A stretch of DNA of 36,478 bases from a virus, in the IMG/VR virus record IMGVR_UViG_3300025645_000197, positions 1-36,478 of that record; one strand, 5' to 3'. Of this stretch, positions 26,301 through 34,150 are shown piece after piece. Below the pieces are notes generated by a model that was given only the letters and a program-made list of their open reading frames with translations, made no database searches and was not told the origin of the DNA. The first letter of the stretch is position 1. Each line of letters opens with the position of its first letter. The translations under genes and the position numbers were made by a program.

Positions 26301-28387
26301 TTAACTGGGCTGCTTCGAGCGCAGGCACTATTCACTTGACAAACCTTCCAGCAACCGCGTTGACTTCGGTCCAGACTGCTAGTAGCCAGGTAGCTATGCT
26401 TGCCTTAGACACACAGGAGGGCGATGTTGTAGTTCGTTCAGATGAACTTAAAACGTATATGCATAACGGCGGCACAGCGAATAATATGAATGATTTCACA
26501 TTATTGGCCACTCCCACAGACGCGGTTACTTCTGTTGACGGAGCTACGGGTGTTGTTACCCTTAACCACGACACATTATCTGGCTTCGTAGCTAATGAAC
26601 ATATCGATTGGACTCTGAATAACGCATCTGATATCAACGCAGGCAACTATACAAACACAACATATTCTGTAGGTGACGGCGGATTAACACAAATAAACTT
26701 CACTACTGCTGATAATTCAAAGCTAGATGGTATCGAAGCAGGCGCAGATGTAACAGATACTACTAATGTAGTAGCCTCATTGACTGGTGGCACGAATGTA
26801 ACTATTGCCGCTAACGGCACTATTTCGTCAGTAGATACAAACACAACATATTCTGTAGGTGACGGCGGATTAACACAAATAAACTTCACTACTGCTGATA
26901 ATTCAAAGCTAGATGGTATCGAAGCAGGCGCAGATGTAACAGATACTACTAATGTAGTCGCTGCGCTAACTGGCGGTACAAATGTAACTATTGCCGCTAA
27001 CGGCACTATTTCGTCAGTAGACACAAACACAACATATTCTGTAGGTGACGGCGGATTAACACAAGTAAACTTCACTACTGCTGATAATACAAAGCTAGAT
27101 GGTATCGAAGCACTTGCTGATGTAACAGATACTACTAATGTAGTCGCTGCGCTAACTGCCGGTACAAATGTAACTATTGCCGCTAACGGCACTATTTCGT
27201 CAGTAGATACAAACACAGTTTATACACACCCAACTCATCCGGGCGATGATGCTGCTATTGATACAGGTCCATTATCTGGTGCTACTGTTATCAGTGATTT
27301 AGATTTAAATATTACAACAGACACACTAGGACATGTTACTGATGCGAATGCCACAGTAGCTACTAGAACATTAACTCTTGCTAACCTCGGTTACACTGGT
27401 GCGACTGACGCTAACAACTACTCCTTGCCGTTAGCAACCAGCACCGTGCGTGGTGGTATTGAGCTATTCAGCACTACAGACCAGGCAACTGCTCCTAATG
27501 CCGTTACAGCAACAGCAAGCAGAACTTATGGGCTTCAACTAAACGCGGCTAATCAAGCCATGGTTAACGTTCCTTGGACAGACACTAACACTACATACTC
27601 CGATGGTACTGGCATTACTCAAGTTGGTACTGTATTCAGTGTCGTGGGTGGTACTGGCATAACTGCTGACGCCGGGGGTGTGTCTTTGACAGCGAACGGT
27701 GTGACTGCTTCTCAGCTAAATGTCGTTGGAAATGGTACAACCGCACAATTTCTCCGTGCAGATGGTGATGGTTCCTTTACTTGGGCTACTCCGACAGATA
27801 CTAACACTACATACTCCGATGGTACTGGCATTACTCAAGTTGGTACTGTATTCAGTGTCGTGGGTGGTACTGGCATAACTGCTGACGCCGGCGGCGTGTC
27901 TTTGTCACCAGACAGTCGTTTTGGTAATGTCGATGTGACTCAAGGAAATAGCAACGACTATACTTTCTATGATGCTGATATTGGTATTCGCTGGTATACA
28001 GCTACTCTTGAAGAAATGAGACTAACAGACGCAGGAGATTTACACGTTGATGGCGATGTAACAGCATATTCTGCTACTGTATCGGATATTCGCATGAAGT
28101 CAGATATTGTTAAGATTGATAATGCGTTAGATAAAATATCACAACTAAACGGTTATACATTTACATATACTCACGACGGTCGTAAATCTGCTGGTGTTAT
28201 CGCTCAGGAAGTAGAGATGGTTCTTCCAAGTGCTATTAAAGAGTCTACCTTGCCGTTGATTAATGGTGATGACGATGATACAAAATACAAAACAGTAAAC
28301 TATGACCAACTTCACGGTGTGATGATTGAGGCAATCAAGGAACTAAAAGCAGAAATCGACGAATTAAAACGAAGATTAGATAATTAA
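23393..28387 (+). CDS. Giant repeat-rich tail fibre with S74 chaperone domain
   Basis: 1664 aa. It starts with a short adhesin head (VDGRDVATDGTKLDNIEAG), then 13 copies of a 35-residue unit (ATADQTGAEIKAAYEAETSA and on to TKLDGIE) in blocks of 6, 1, 3 and 3. They are interspersed with seven copies of ADVTDTTNVVAALTGGTNVT plus TYSVGDGGLTQ spacers. A copy of the shared DDPTFTLGG/GIEFNYFDTTAK module lies at about 440-500, and a duplicated DGTGITQVGTVFSVVGG pair at about 1397-1505. The end is an S74 intramolecular chaperone: SDIRMKSDI with Ser1564 as predicted autocleavage residue, YTHDGRKSAGVIAQEV, and a final coiled coil. The S74 domain trims itself off after trimerisation. Probably a long side fibre. 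Confidence 0.88.
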   Translation: MANDKKFVVKNGLHSTGDITVTGTVDGRDVATDGTKLDNIEAGAAADQTGAEIKAAYEAETSAFTDAQFTKLGGIEASATADQTGAEIKAAYEAETSAFTDAQFTKLDGIEASATADQTGAEIKAAYEAETSAFTDAQFTKLDGIETAATADQTGAEIKAAYEAETSAFTDAQFTKLDGIETAATADQTGAEIKAAYEAETSAFTDAQFTKLDGIETAATADQTGAEIKAAYEAETSAFTDAQFTKLDGIEAGADVTDTTNVVAALTGGTNVTIAANGTISSTDTNTTYSVGDGGLTQVNFTTADNTKLDGIEALATADQTGAEIKAAYEAETSAFTDAQFTKLGGIEASADVTDTTNVVAALTGGTNVTIAANGTISSTDTNTDTLQSITANATDATQYITFVPNTTGAQAGRVDAGLTYNPSTNNLIIGNDLTVGGNLLINGETTTVNSTTVTIDDPTFTLGGDTAPSTDDNKDRGIEFNYFDTTAKVGFFGLDDSTGKFTFIPDATNTGEVFTGTTGEIDAKVDWTNVINAPVSADGTNLSNTANGTSLTVESSTGTNTALPAATTSAWGVMTDEMFDELAANTLKETNVSTNLGYTTAASNGTVTSSDGTNATLPAATISLAGLLTGTDKTKLDGIEAAATADQTGAEIKAAYEAETSAFTDAQFTKLGGIEAAATADQTGAEIKAAYEAETSAFTDAQFTKLDGIEASATADQTGAEIKAAYEAETSAFTDAQFTKLGGIEASADVTDTTNVVAALTGGTNVTIAANGTISSVDTNTTYSVGDGGLTQVNFTTADNTKLDGIEASATADQTGAEIKAAYEAETSAFTDAQFTKLGGIETAATADQTGAEIKAAYEAETSAFTDAQFTKLGGIETAATADQTGAEIKAAYEAETSAFTDAQFTKLGGIEASADVTDTTNVVAALTGGTNVTIAANGTISSVDTNTTYVSGDFDHDDLTGFVAAEHVNWAASSAGTIHLTNLPATALTSVQTASSQVAMLALDTQEGDVVVRSDELKTYMHNGGTANNMNDFTLLATPTDAVTSVDGATGVVTLNHDTLSGFVANEHIDWTLNNASDINAGNYTNTTYSVGDGGLTQINFTTADNSKLDGIEAGADVTDTTNVVASLTGGTNVTIAANGTISSVDTNTTYSVGDGGLTQINFTTADNSKLDGIEAGADVTDTTNVVAALTGGTNVTIAANGTISSVDTNTTYSVGDGGLTQVNFTTADNTKLDGIEALADVTDTTNVVAALTAGTNVTIAANGTISSVDTNTVYTHPTHPGDDAAIDTGPLSGATVISDLDLNITTDTLGHVTDANATVATRTLTLANLGYTGATDANNYSLPLATSTVRGGIELFSTTDQATAPNAVTATASRTYGLQLNAANQAMVNVPWTDTNTTYSDGTGITQVGTVFSVVGGTGITADAGGVSLTANGVTASQLNVVGNGTTAQFLRADGDGSFTWATPTDTNTTYSDGTGITQVGTVFSVVGGTGITADAGGVSLSPDSRFGNVDVTQGNSNDYTFYDADIGIRWYTATLEEMRLTDAGDLHVDGDVTAYSATVSDIRMKSDIVKIDNALDKISQLNGYTFTYTHDGRKSAGVIAQEVEMVLPSAIKESTLPLINGDDDDTKYKTVNYDQLHGVMIEAIKELKAEIDELKRRLDN
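23516..26140 (+). repeat. 105-bp repeat array inside the fibre gene
   Basis: Thirteen 105-bp (35-codon) units in four clusters: 6 at 23516-24143, 1 at about 24335-24440, 3 at about 25316-25636 and 3 at about 25824-26140. Units are nearly identical in protein but carry scattered synonymous changes. Some neighbours are almost base-identical, so recent recombination between units is likely. Confidence 0.9.
27578..27904 (+). repeat. Direct duplication of about 111 bp in the fibre gene
   Basis: Copies at 27578-27688 and 27794-27904 have an offset of 216 bp and only a few base differences. They encode two copies of the DGTGITQVGTVFSVVGGTG segment shortly before the S74 region. Confidence 0.85.
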
Positions 28388-28391
28388 TATC

Positions 28392-28420
28392 TTGACAACG
28401 CTAAATAAATATAGTATAAT
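28392..28420 (+). promoter_or_regulatory. Overlapping early (sigma70) and late promoter elements
   Basis: TTGACA (28392-28397), a 17-nt spacer and TATAAT (28415-28420) form a consensus sigma70 promoter. Within the spacer lies AATAAATA (28404-28411), a late-type box 33 nt before the ATG at 28444. The small gene could therefore be transcribed in both phases. Confidence 0.75.
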
Positions 28421-28443
28421 ATAACTAATAACTAGGACAAAGA

Positions 28444-28611
28444 ATGGCACTACCAGCAACAGGCAGTTTACTCAGTATAAACCAAATACAAATCCATTAT
28501 GGGTACACCAGTGGCACGCAACGCACACTGGCAAACTTAGGATTCGCAGAATTGAGTATTACTATTGGACAGCCTGTTAGCATCAGTGCCAGCTTTGGCG
28601 GACAACCATAA
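28444..28611 (+). CDS. Short virion-type protein (55 aa)
   Basis: 55 aa. ATG 28444 lies 24 nt after a consensus -10. The start MALPATGSLLSIN and the end SISASFGGQP resemble the short MALP-x-SG-type proteins of tailed phages, which carry one SGxISLxxI-like unit and are found near fibre genes. No cysteine, no membrane segment. The exact role is unknown, but position directly behind the fibre gene suggests a fibre-tip or structural accessory. A strong promoter of its own is unusual for a late structural gene. Confidence 0.65.
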   Translation: MALPATGSLLSINQIQIHYGYTSGTQRTLANLGFAELSITIGQPVSISASFGGQP

Positions 28612-28628
28612 ACTCATAGGAGAAAATA

Positions 28629-29069
28629 ATGACGAAGTTTGAATATGTTCAATTTACATTGGGCAGATTGCCTACACCTGCCGGCAAGTATACACAAATC
28701 CAAGAAGACATTTACAATGAAAAACGCAAGACATTTTGGAATCGTGATCGTAAACTGATCGCTATGCTAAAATCAGTAAAGCACGATATTGAAATGAAGC
28801 ATTCAAGTGACCAATTGTCATTTGCTAATGAAGAAGTAGAACTTGAATATTGGGCAAAGCGCTTAGCGAAACAAAGTGCAATTGAATTACTTACTATTGG
28901 TAAATTAGATCCAGAAACCCTAATGCGGGTTAGTTGCTTGGATGATAAGCACTTTGTCGCTTGTGTACGTGACACTACTATTCTGGCAACCGAACTAAAC
29001 CTAGTAGTACAAGACGCGGAAAAGAGCGTAAACTCAGCAGATATAGTGCCCATTGACATGATGAAATGA
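28629..29069 (+). CDS. Hypothetical protein (146 aa)
   Basis: 146 aa, with AGGAGA six nt before the ATG. Mixed alpha-helical and basic in the middle (EKRKTFWNRDRKLIAMLKSVKHDIEMKH), acidic later (FANEEVELEYWAKR). Two cysteines sit far apart (SCLDDKHFVACVRD), too spaced for a clear zinc finger. No family is recognised. Its stop overlaps the start of the glycosyltransferase-like gene (ATGA at 29066), so the two are likely translated together. Confidence 0.65.
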   Translation: MTKFEYVQFTLGRLPTPAGKYTQIQEDIYNEKRKTFWNRDRKLIAMLKSVKHDIEMKHSSDQLSFANEEVELEYWAKRLAKQSAIELLTIGKLDPETLMRVSCLDDKHFVACVRDTTILATELNLVVQDAEKSVNSADIVPIDMMK

Positions 29070-29665
29070 AGGTAGGGGTATGCGTTCCTACCCGTGATTC
29101 CGTCAGTAATAGATTTGCTTATTGTTTAAGCCAACTGACAGCACGATTGGCGTCTACCAATACAGAATATGAATTATTTTTTGAAGAAGGCAGTATCCTG
29201 CCTCAACAAAGAATTACTCTTGTTCAGATTGCGTTGGATAGACAATGTTCTCATATTTTATTTTTAGACAGTGATATGGTATTTCCTGCTAATATAGTTC
29301 ATGAATTACTAAAGCACGACCAGGATATGGTAGCCTGTAACTACAGTACAAGAACACAGCCATATCGTAGTGTTGCTTTCTTAGAAACAGATACGTATGA
29401 GAACACACTTGAAAAAACCGAAGGCTTACATACGGTAGCTGCTGTTGGCCTTGGTATCTCACTAATAAAAGCTGATATTTTTGAAAATATTGATACTCCC
29501 TACTTCAAATTCGAATGGAGCGACGAGTATAATAGTTACGTCGGAGAAGATATTTACTTTTGTCAACAGCTTACATCTGCTGGATATAATATATATGTTG
29601 ACGCAAGTTTAAGCAATCGCTGTGCTCATATTGGAGCGATAGCATGTAAAATGGATATGATATAA
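29066..29665 (+). CDS. GT-A-fold glycosyltransferase-like protein
   Basis: 199 aa. Begins KVGVCVPTRDSVSNRFAYCLSQL, the first strand and loop of a GT2-like nucleotide-sugar fold. The metal-binding DxD motif is present as ILFLDSDMVFP (Asp68, Asp70), and YVGEDIYFCQQL near 175-185 is the usual acidic/catalytic segment. At 199 aa it is a minimal single-domain enzyme. It could modify phage surface proteins, DNA or host glycans; acceptor unknown. ATG overlaps the preceding stop (ATGA) and its own stop overlaps the next start (TAATG), so the three are one translational unit. Confidence 0.8.
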   Translation: MKVGVCVPTRDSVSNRFAYCLSQLTARLASTNTEYELFFEEGSILPQQRITLVQIALDRQCSHILFLDSDMVFPANIVHELLKHDQDMVACNYSTRTQPYRSVAFLETDTYENTLEKTEGLHTVAAVGLGISLIKADIFENIDTPYFKFEWSDEYNSYVGEDIYFCQQLTSAGYNIYVDASLSNRCAHIGAIACKMDMI

Positions 29666-30765
29666 TGTTTGAATTAACTAAAAGAAAACTAGGAGCCAAC
29701 ACGTTTCCTATTGTGCGGACATCTGATATGTCAGACTTGTCGGTAGTAGACCAATATGCTGACAAATCAACTCATGTATGGTTGGTAGATGATAAGAATA
29801 ATTTATCAGATACATTTAACTGGAACTGGCGCCCACCAAGAGAACAATTTCATAATATTCATAGTTTTCCACGATGTAGTAAGAAAAATAATCGTCCTAA
29901 AAGTTGGACTAGTGTGTTACTAGTACCAACGGACGTGAGTCGTCGTGGCGACATCGTCCGGCAGAATATTATATCCAGTTACGGCAGAAGTTCATCATAT
30001 CCTATATATTTTTATTCTTTTGGTAAAACATATCCTGATATGAAATTTCGCCGCTATCAGGAACAATATTCTAGTGTAAATCTGATTAAAAATAAAAACA
30101 ACTTGGATGAGGTATTATACGAAATAAATGAATCAGAATCTCATTACTTCTTGATCGATATATCGATGAATTTGACAGAAGATATATTAACTCATGTAGA
30201 TACTATTTTAAATAATAACGAGATGATGATTTTTCCATCTACTCGGCGGTCGACTGATCATGAAATTTATAATTTCTCAGCAATGTTGGTCCCCAGCAAT
30301 ATCAGATCGCTCAATAAATTATTAGATTGTGATGTAGTTCATTACAGTGGAGAATCTATTGGAGAGATTAATGATATAATCACACCGGAAAAGTCATGGA
30401 CTTCTGCTTATCAGTTGACATACGTATTACATCAAAATATTTTTACTAAAAACAATAAATTAAAAAATAAAATTATATCTGATCTAATCAGCAAAAATCA
30501 GACTGAAAATTCTAGATTGTATGAATATGTATATGATGGAAGTGTGACTGCTACCATGGATTTACAAGACGATAATGATATTACATTATCTAACTGCTTA
30601 GATTTTGATTATATGAGAGAAAAATTTGTTAAAAGACAGCCTGCCAGAGTTGTTCTAACTGAAAATCAGAAATCAATAAGAGATAAGATGATACAAAAAA
30701 CTTATGGAATATCTGATATTTCTGACAAAACGATTATTAAACATTACAATAAGTCGTCGACCTAG
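29665..30765 (+). CDS. Hypothetical protein paired with the glycosyltransferase
   Basis: 366 aa, ATG overlapping the preceding stop (TAATG). The N-terminal segment THVWLVDDKNNLSDTFNWNWRPP resembles a domain seen next to glycosyltransferases in marine T4-like phages. No DxD or other catalytic motif is clear. The C-terminal third is Lys/Asn-rich and helical. It may be an accessory or acceptor-binding partner of the GT-like protein. It ends convergently with the Nudix gene, with a 4-nt overlap of the two 3' ends. Confidence 0.55.
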   Translation: MFELTKRKLGANTFPIVRTSDMSDLSVVDQYADKSTHVWLVDDKNNLSDTFNWNWRPPREQFHNIHSFPRCSKKNNRPKSWTSVLLVPTDVSRRGDIVRQNIISSYGRSSSYPIYFYSFGKTYPDMKFRRYQEQYSSVNLIKNKNNLDEVLYEINESESHYFLIDISMNLTEDILTHVDTILNNNEMMIFPSTRRSTDHEIYNFSAMLVPSNIRSLNKLLDCDVVHYSGESIGEINDIITPEKSWTSAYQLTYVLHQNIFTKNNKLKNKIISDLISKNQTENSRLYEYVYDGSVTATMDLQDDNDITLSNCLDFDYMREKFVKRQPARVVLTENQKSIRDKMIQKTYGISDISDKTIIKHYNKSST

Positions 30766-31220
30766 AAACTATCTAGCCAGTTTGGCAAATCAAGTTGGTT
30801 CCGCTTACTTTCCCAGATTGTTTTAATCTTGTCGGTCATATCTGGCTTACGCAGTACTATTTTTGCTCCTCTGTGTAAAGGATTGGGCCATGCGCCCATC
30901 TTAGTCCATGCGTATCCGGCTGTTTCGTTGTTGGTCACTGGAATAAATTCTTCAAAGACGGTAACACAAAACGTATGATATGTGAAATTATTATCCTCAC
31001 TTAGAAACGTATGAATTGGATAAATCTTTTCAATATCTGGCAGTGGACCTATTTCTTCTCTACATTCACGCAATAATGTTTCGATTGGTCGTTCACGTTT
31101 TTCTGCCTTGCCTCCCCAAAAACTCCATGTAAGCGGATGGCTTACGGTTTCGCTTCGTTGTTGTAGCATTATTCGTCCAGTATCGAGTGCCAAGAAACAG
31201 CAGCCGCTTGCGATTAACAT
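30762..31220 (-). CDS. Nudix hydrolase
   Basis: 152 aa. The start is ATG 31220, which overlaps the gp15 stop (TAATG on the minus strand); the frame extends to a TTG six codons earlier, but the overlap favours the ATG. A complete Nudix box is present: Gly37, Glu43, Arg51, Glu52, Glu55, Glu56 and Gly58 in the GX5EX7REUXEEXG pattern. Nudix enzymes cleave nucleoside diphosphates linked to other groups (for example ADP-ribose, NAD, capped RNA ends or oxidised nucleotides). A SHPLTWSFWGG region precedes the box. Substrate not predictable from sequence. Linkage to tail genes is unusual but is common packing in this genome. Confidence 0.92.
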   Translation of the reverse strand: MLIASGCCFLALDTGRIMLQQRSETVSHPLTWSFWGGKAEKRERPIETLLRECREEIGPLPDIEKIYPIHTFLSEDNNFTYHTFCVTVFEEFIPVTNNETAGYAWTKMGAWPNPLHRGAKIVLRKPDMTDKIKTIWESKRNQLDLPNWLDSF

Positions 31221-32605
31221 TATAGGTATACTCTCCAATAGCCAGCGTTATATGTGCCCTCATAAGCATTTATCCATTGTTCGCCTGTCCATTTTAGTTT
31301 GTCTAGCGTAGTCAGATTGGTTGTATAGTGAACACTTTCCGAATTTACACTGGCATCAAACGTTGTGGACCATGTGGCACCATTATATTCAACAATGTCA
31401 TTGGTGACTGCTGGATATCCTGCTTGACCAACTGGAATATCTCCTAATAATAGATATCTAGAACCTGTGACCGCTGCGCCTGTTATTACAGCCCAGTCAG
31501 TGCCATTCTGCGGATCAACGATTGTGGTAATAGGATTTTGAGTATTTCCTGGCAAGGTATCAGTATCAATCGTGACATTCAATAAGGCACCGTTGGTTAG
31601 ATGAGTATCTAATGTTCCAATAATATCTGTTGAGATATCTCCTGGATCAGTAGTTTTGCGCAGTCTTATTTGGCTAAGATTTGGTCTAAATTCGCCATAA
31701 TTGGCTAATACATGGCTCCATGTTAATGGATTGCCTGTATCGTCAGTTGATCCACCGGCACTATTTAAAATCTCAGCCGTGGTGTTATCAGCATTATCGG
31801 TGACAATTCTCATTTTATAATTGCCAAGAGTAATAATCTGGTATGTCGCATAATTTACATTAGATAAATCATCCACACTGAAATCGTCGGCGGTGCCTGT
31901 ATCCACGGCATGAATATTATTAATAATAGTTTGAATAAGTGTGTTCTTCTGGACTTTAGCAGGAGGATTAACCAGTATTGGCATTTGAAATTGTAAACTG
32001 GCAATATCGATTATATCATCTACACCTTGTGGAATAGCTCTGTTGGTCCATAGAACTTGCATTAACTCAACATAACTAAGTGTACTCCAGTCAAGACTGT
32101 TGTTGTTAGTATGAATATTGACACTTGGGTTAAACAACACCAAAATCTGTTCTAATATTTGTAACTTTTGTTCAGTATTACTTGTCCAGATATCACAATT
32201 CATTTGTAAACGATACGGAACAGGCTGATGTCTTGTTACTGTGTAACTATCGCCAACTTCGTTTTCGTACTCTTTTGTTTCATCATTGAATTTCTTTTCG
32301 TATACCGTAGTTTTATCTTCGTGCTGCGGGAATGTTCTCCATTCTGAATCTTGTGCTAGATTGGTAATATAGCAACTAATCATAGGAACAGTCAGGACTT
32401 TATTCTCGCTGTTTTGCTTGAGAATATGATTAGCCATTCTTGATGTGTCGCCGTAGCGAACAGGAACAGTTTGGTATATTGGATTGCCGTCATTATCAGT
32501 ACTGATTAGAAATTGAAAGCCAGAAAACAATCGCATAAATTGTTGAATATAGCGCCTAAATTGCTTGTCGTAAAAGTACGGTACGGTGGTGATATTATTC
32601 GCCAT
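31220..32605 (-). CDS. 15: gp15-like tail sheath stabiliser and completion protein
   Basis: 461 aa. The first 265 residues match cyanophage-type gp15: PYFYDKQFRRYIQQFMRLFSGFQFL, VPVRYGDTSRMANHILKQNSENK, VPYRLQMNCDIWTSNTEQKLQILEQIL and DIASLQFQMPILVNPPAKVQK. gp15 forms the ring at the top of the contractile tail, stabilises the sheath and joins the tail to the head. T4 gp15 is 272 aa; the extra 190 C-terminal residues (Asp/Thr/Gly-rich, beta-type) are a lineage-specific extension. It lies 9 nt downstream of gp14 on the same strand and overlaps the Nudix start. Confidence 0.93.
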   Translation of the reverse strand: MANNITTVPYFYDKQFRRYIQQFMRLFSGFQFLISTDNDGNPIYQTVPVRYGDTSRMANHILKQNSENKVLTVPMISCYITNLAQDSEWRTFPQHEDKTTVYEKKFNDETKEYENEVGDSYTVTRHQPVPYRLQMNCDIWTSNTEQKLQILEQILVLFNPSVNIHTNNNSLDWSTLSYVELMQVLWTNRAIPQGVDDIIDIASLQFQMPILVNPPAKVQKNTLIQTIINNIHAVDTGTADDFSVDDLSNVNYATYQIITLGNYKMRIVTDNADNTTAEILNSAGGSTDDTGNPLTWSHVLANYGEFRPNLSQIRLRKTTDPGDISTDIIGTLDTHLTNGALLNVTIDTDTLPGNTQNPITTIVDPQNGTDWAVITGAAVTGSRYLLLGDIPVGQAGYPAVTNDIVEYNGATWSTTFDASVNSESVHYTTNLTTLDKLKWTGEQWINAYEGTYNAGYWRVYL

Positions 32606-32614
32606 TTGTTATCT

Positions 32615-33712
32615 TTATCCTGTGTTATCTGCTTTAGGAAGTATTACATCACTAATCGCTTGTTTTTCGTCAAATTCTTGATTATTTACGACAGTAGTAT
32701 TTTCTTCATTGAAGACGTATGTACTAGCATTGTATGTTCTGTCGCTCCATGTTTTGTCAGCAACATTATCATACAGTCTATGCCAGCGTGATCCACGTCG
32801 GGCAAACAATCTATTTGGTTCAAAATCAGTACGGATGAAATGATCACCCTCATTTGGTTCAGATGGAAATTCACTGCCGCTCGGAATAGCTTCACCGTAA
32901 TCCCATGTGCCTGTATCGTTTTTCGTGCCGCCGGAGGTTGCGTGATTATAATCATACAAATGATCGGTTAGCATGGTGCCGTCTGGATCCTCTTGTGCCG
33001 CACTAGCAACGATAGCGTCACTGATGTTGAACTCGCTCTTATATGTACTTAGATCATTTTTAAGTGATTCGGTATTGTTAGCATTACCCAGGATATCATA
33101 GTATTCTTGGCTATCACTAATCGGTTGTAGTTTTACACGCCAGATGTGTGAGTACCAGGTTTGACTAAATCCTTCAGCACCACGGCTAGCATCGGCGACT
33201 ACATAATATTTCTTGATTGGAGTTGCTCCGGCATCAAGCATTAAATCGTCACGTAAATGTGGTAACTCTAGAACATCGCCTGCTAGGAGCTTTCTTCCTA
33301 TGATTTCTACCATCTCATTGATATGAAAAGTCATATAAAACTGGTCGTTAGACATAAACATACCAAACTGTGATAGGTCAAAGTCATTATCTTGTACATT
33401 GTATATACCACGCATATCATAGATATCTGGATCATACTTGCGGTCTCTATTTTCTAAGAACAGCAAATCTTGAATATTTGTTTCGTTGATAATGCCATCT
33501 GTGTTGGTAAACTCGCCCGTTAATGGATCAACTTCTCTTCCGTCGTAGTATGTTGGTTGAGTAGGATCGTTTTGGTCAGATTGTGCTGCTGGACCGACAT
33601 ATTTGTGAATATTTACGCCCGTGCCTCCAATACTAAACTGCTCACGAATCGTTCGATCCATAAAGTTAAAGTCGTTAGTTTTTGTGGGCTTCCAGAGTGT
33701 CAAGCGTGGCAT
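32615..33712 (-). CDS. 14: gp14-like neck protein
   Basis: 365 aa (T4 gp14 is 256). Matches marine T4-like gp14 in FWKPTK-like start (LTLWKPTKTNDFNFMDRTIREQF), GGTGVNIHKYVG, IQDLLFLENRDRKYDPDIYDMRGIYNVQDNDFDLSQFG, GRKLLAGDVLELPHLRDD and the KKYYVVADASRGAEGFSQTWYSHIWRVKL segment. gp14 joins gp13 in the head-completion neck on which tails attach. A C-terminal 140-residue region, Asp/Asn-rich, is longer than T4. AGGAAT lies seven nt before the ATG and a minus-strand GATAAATA lies 24 nt ahead. Confidence 0.93.
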   Translation of the reverse strand: MPRLTLWKPTKTNDFNFMDRTIREQFSIGGTGVNIHKYVGPAAQSDQNDPTQPTYYDGREVDPLTGEFTNTDGIINETNIQDLLFLENRDRKYDPDIYDMRGIYNVQDNDFDLSQFGMFMSNDQFYMTFHINEMVEIIGRKLLAGDVLELPHLRDDLMLDAGATPIKKYYVVADASRGAEGFSQTWYSHIWRVKLQPISDSQEYYDILGNANNTESLKNDLSTYKSEFNISDAIVASAAQEDPDGTMLTDHLYDYNHATSGGTKNDTGTWDYGEAIPSGSEFPSEPNEGDHFIRTDFEPNRLFARRGSRWHRLYDNVADKTWSDRTYNASTYVFNEENTTVVNNQEFDEKQAISDVILPKADNTG

Positions 33713-33735
33713 TTATTATTCCTCGTACATATTAA

Positions 33736-33743
33736 TATTTATC
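33736..33743 (-). promoter_or_regulatory. Late-promoter box GATAAATA (minus strand)
   Basis: On the minus strand GATAAATA lies 24 nt before the gp14 ATG (33712). The core ATAAATA is complete. It would transcribe gp14, gp15 and the Nudix gene. Confidence 0.5.
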
Positions 33744-33777
33744 GTTAAATAAAAATTAAAAAAAAGTAATTTTTTAC

Positions 33778-33806
33778 TTGACAATAAGGCACCTTACTGC
33801 TATGCT
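33778..33806 (+). promoter_or_regulatory. Sigma70-type promoter with an inverted repeat in the spacer
   Basis: TTGACA (33778-33783), a 17-nt spacer and TATGCT (33801-33806). The spacer contains TAAGG-CA-CCTTA at 33785-33796. It serves the 95-aa gene 51 nt downstream. Confidence 0.65.
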
Positions 33807-33856
33807 AAGTGAGTAAGTAACAACAAACAGTCTTAAACATAGGTAAAGAGAATCAA

Positions 33857-34144
33857 ATGAGAGCCCAATTATACGAAGATGGCGTAAAACGAATCAACGC
33901 TAAAATCCATGTCCCAATGTCCCACGTTGATGTGTCTAACTATATAGTTAGCGCAGTCATGAACGAGGTTATTACTGTGGACTCAATGCAAAAGCTTAAC
34001 AAGCGTCAACTGCTACAGGTAGCTAAAGGAGAGATTTACACATACGGTGTTGAGGCTCCTCTAGAAAAAGTGCCTTCGGCAGATGACCACACGAGTATTA
34101 TTGTAAGAAACCATGTTAAGCAAATGTTTCCAGAACTTATGTAA
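33857..34144 (+). CDS. Hypothetical early protein (95 aa)
   Basis: 95 aa. Lies behind a sigma70-type promoter with AAAGAG about 10 nt before the ATG. Mixed alpha/beta, hydrophilic, with a repeated VDVSNYIVSAVMNEVITVDS segment and a basic patch (KLNKRQLLQVAKGEIY). No cysteines or motifs. No family is recognised. The separate promoter implies expression independent of the late neck genes on either side. It is followed by another early promoter only 7 nt after its stop. Confidence 0.65.
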   Translation: MRAQLYEDGVKRINAKIHVPMSHVDVSNYIVSAVMNEVITVDSMQKLNKRQLLQVAKGEIYTYGVEAPLEKVPSADDHTSIIVRNHVKQMFPELM

Positions 34145-34150
34145 TAAAGC

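Noticed and set aside
33764-33779. AAGTAA/TTACTT hairpin as a minus-strand terminator
   Set aside because: A T-rich run follows on the minus strand, but the stem is six A/T-rich pairs and no minus-strand transcript is expected from the right.
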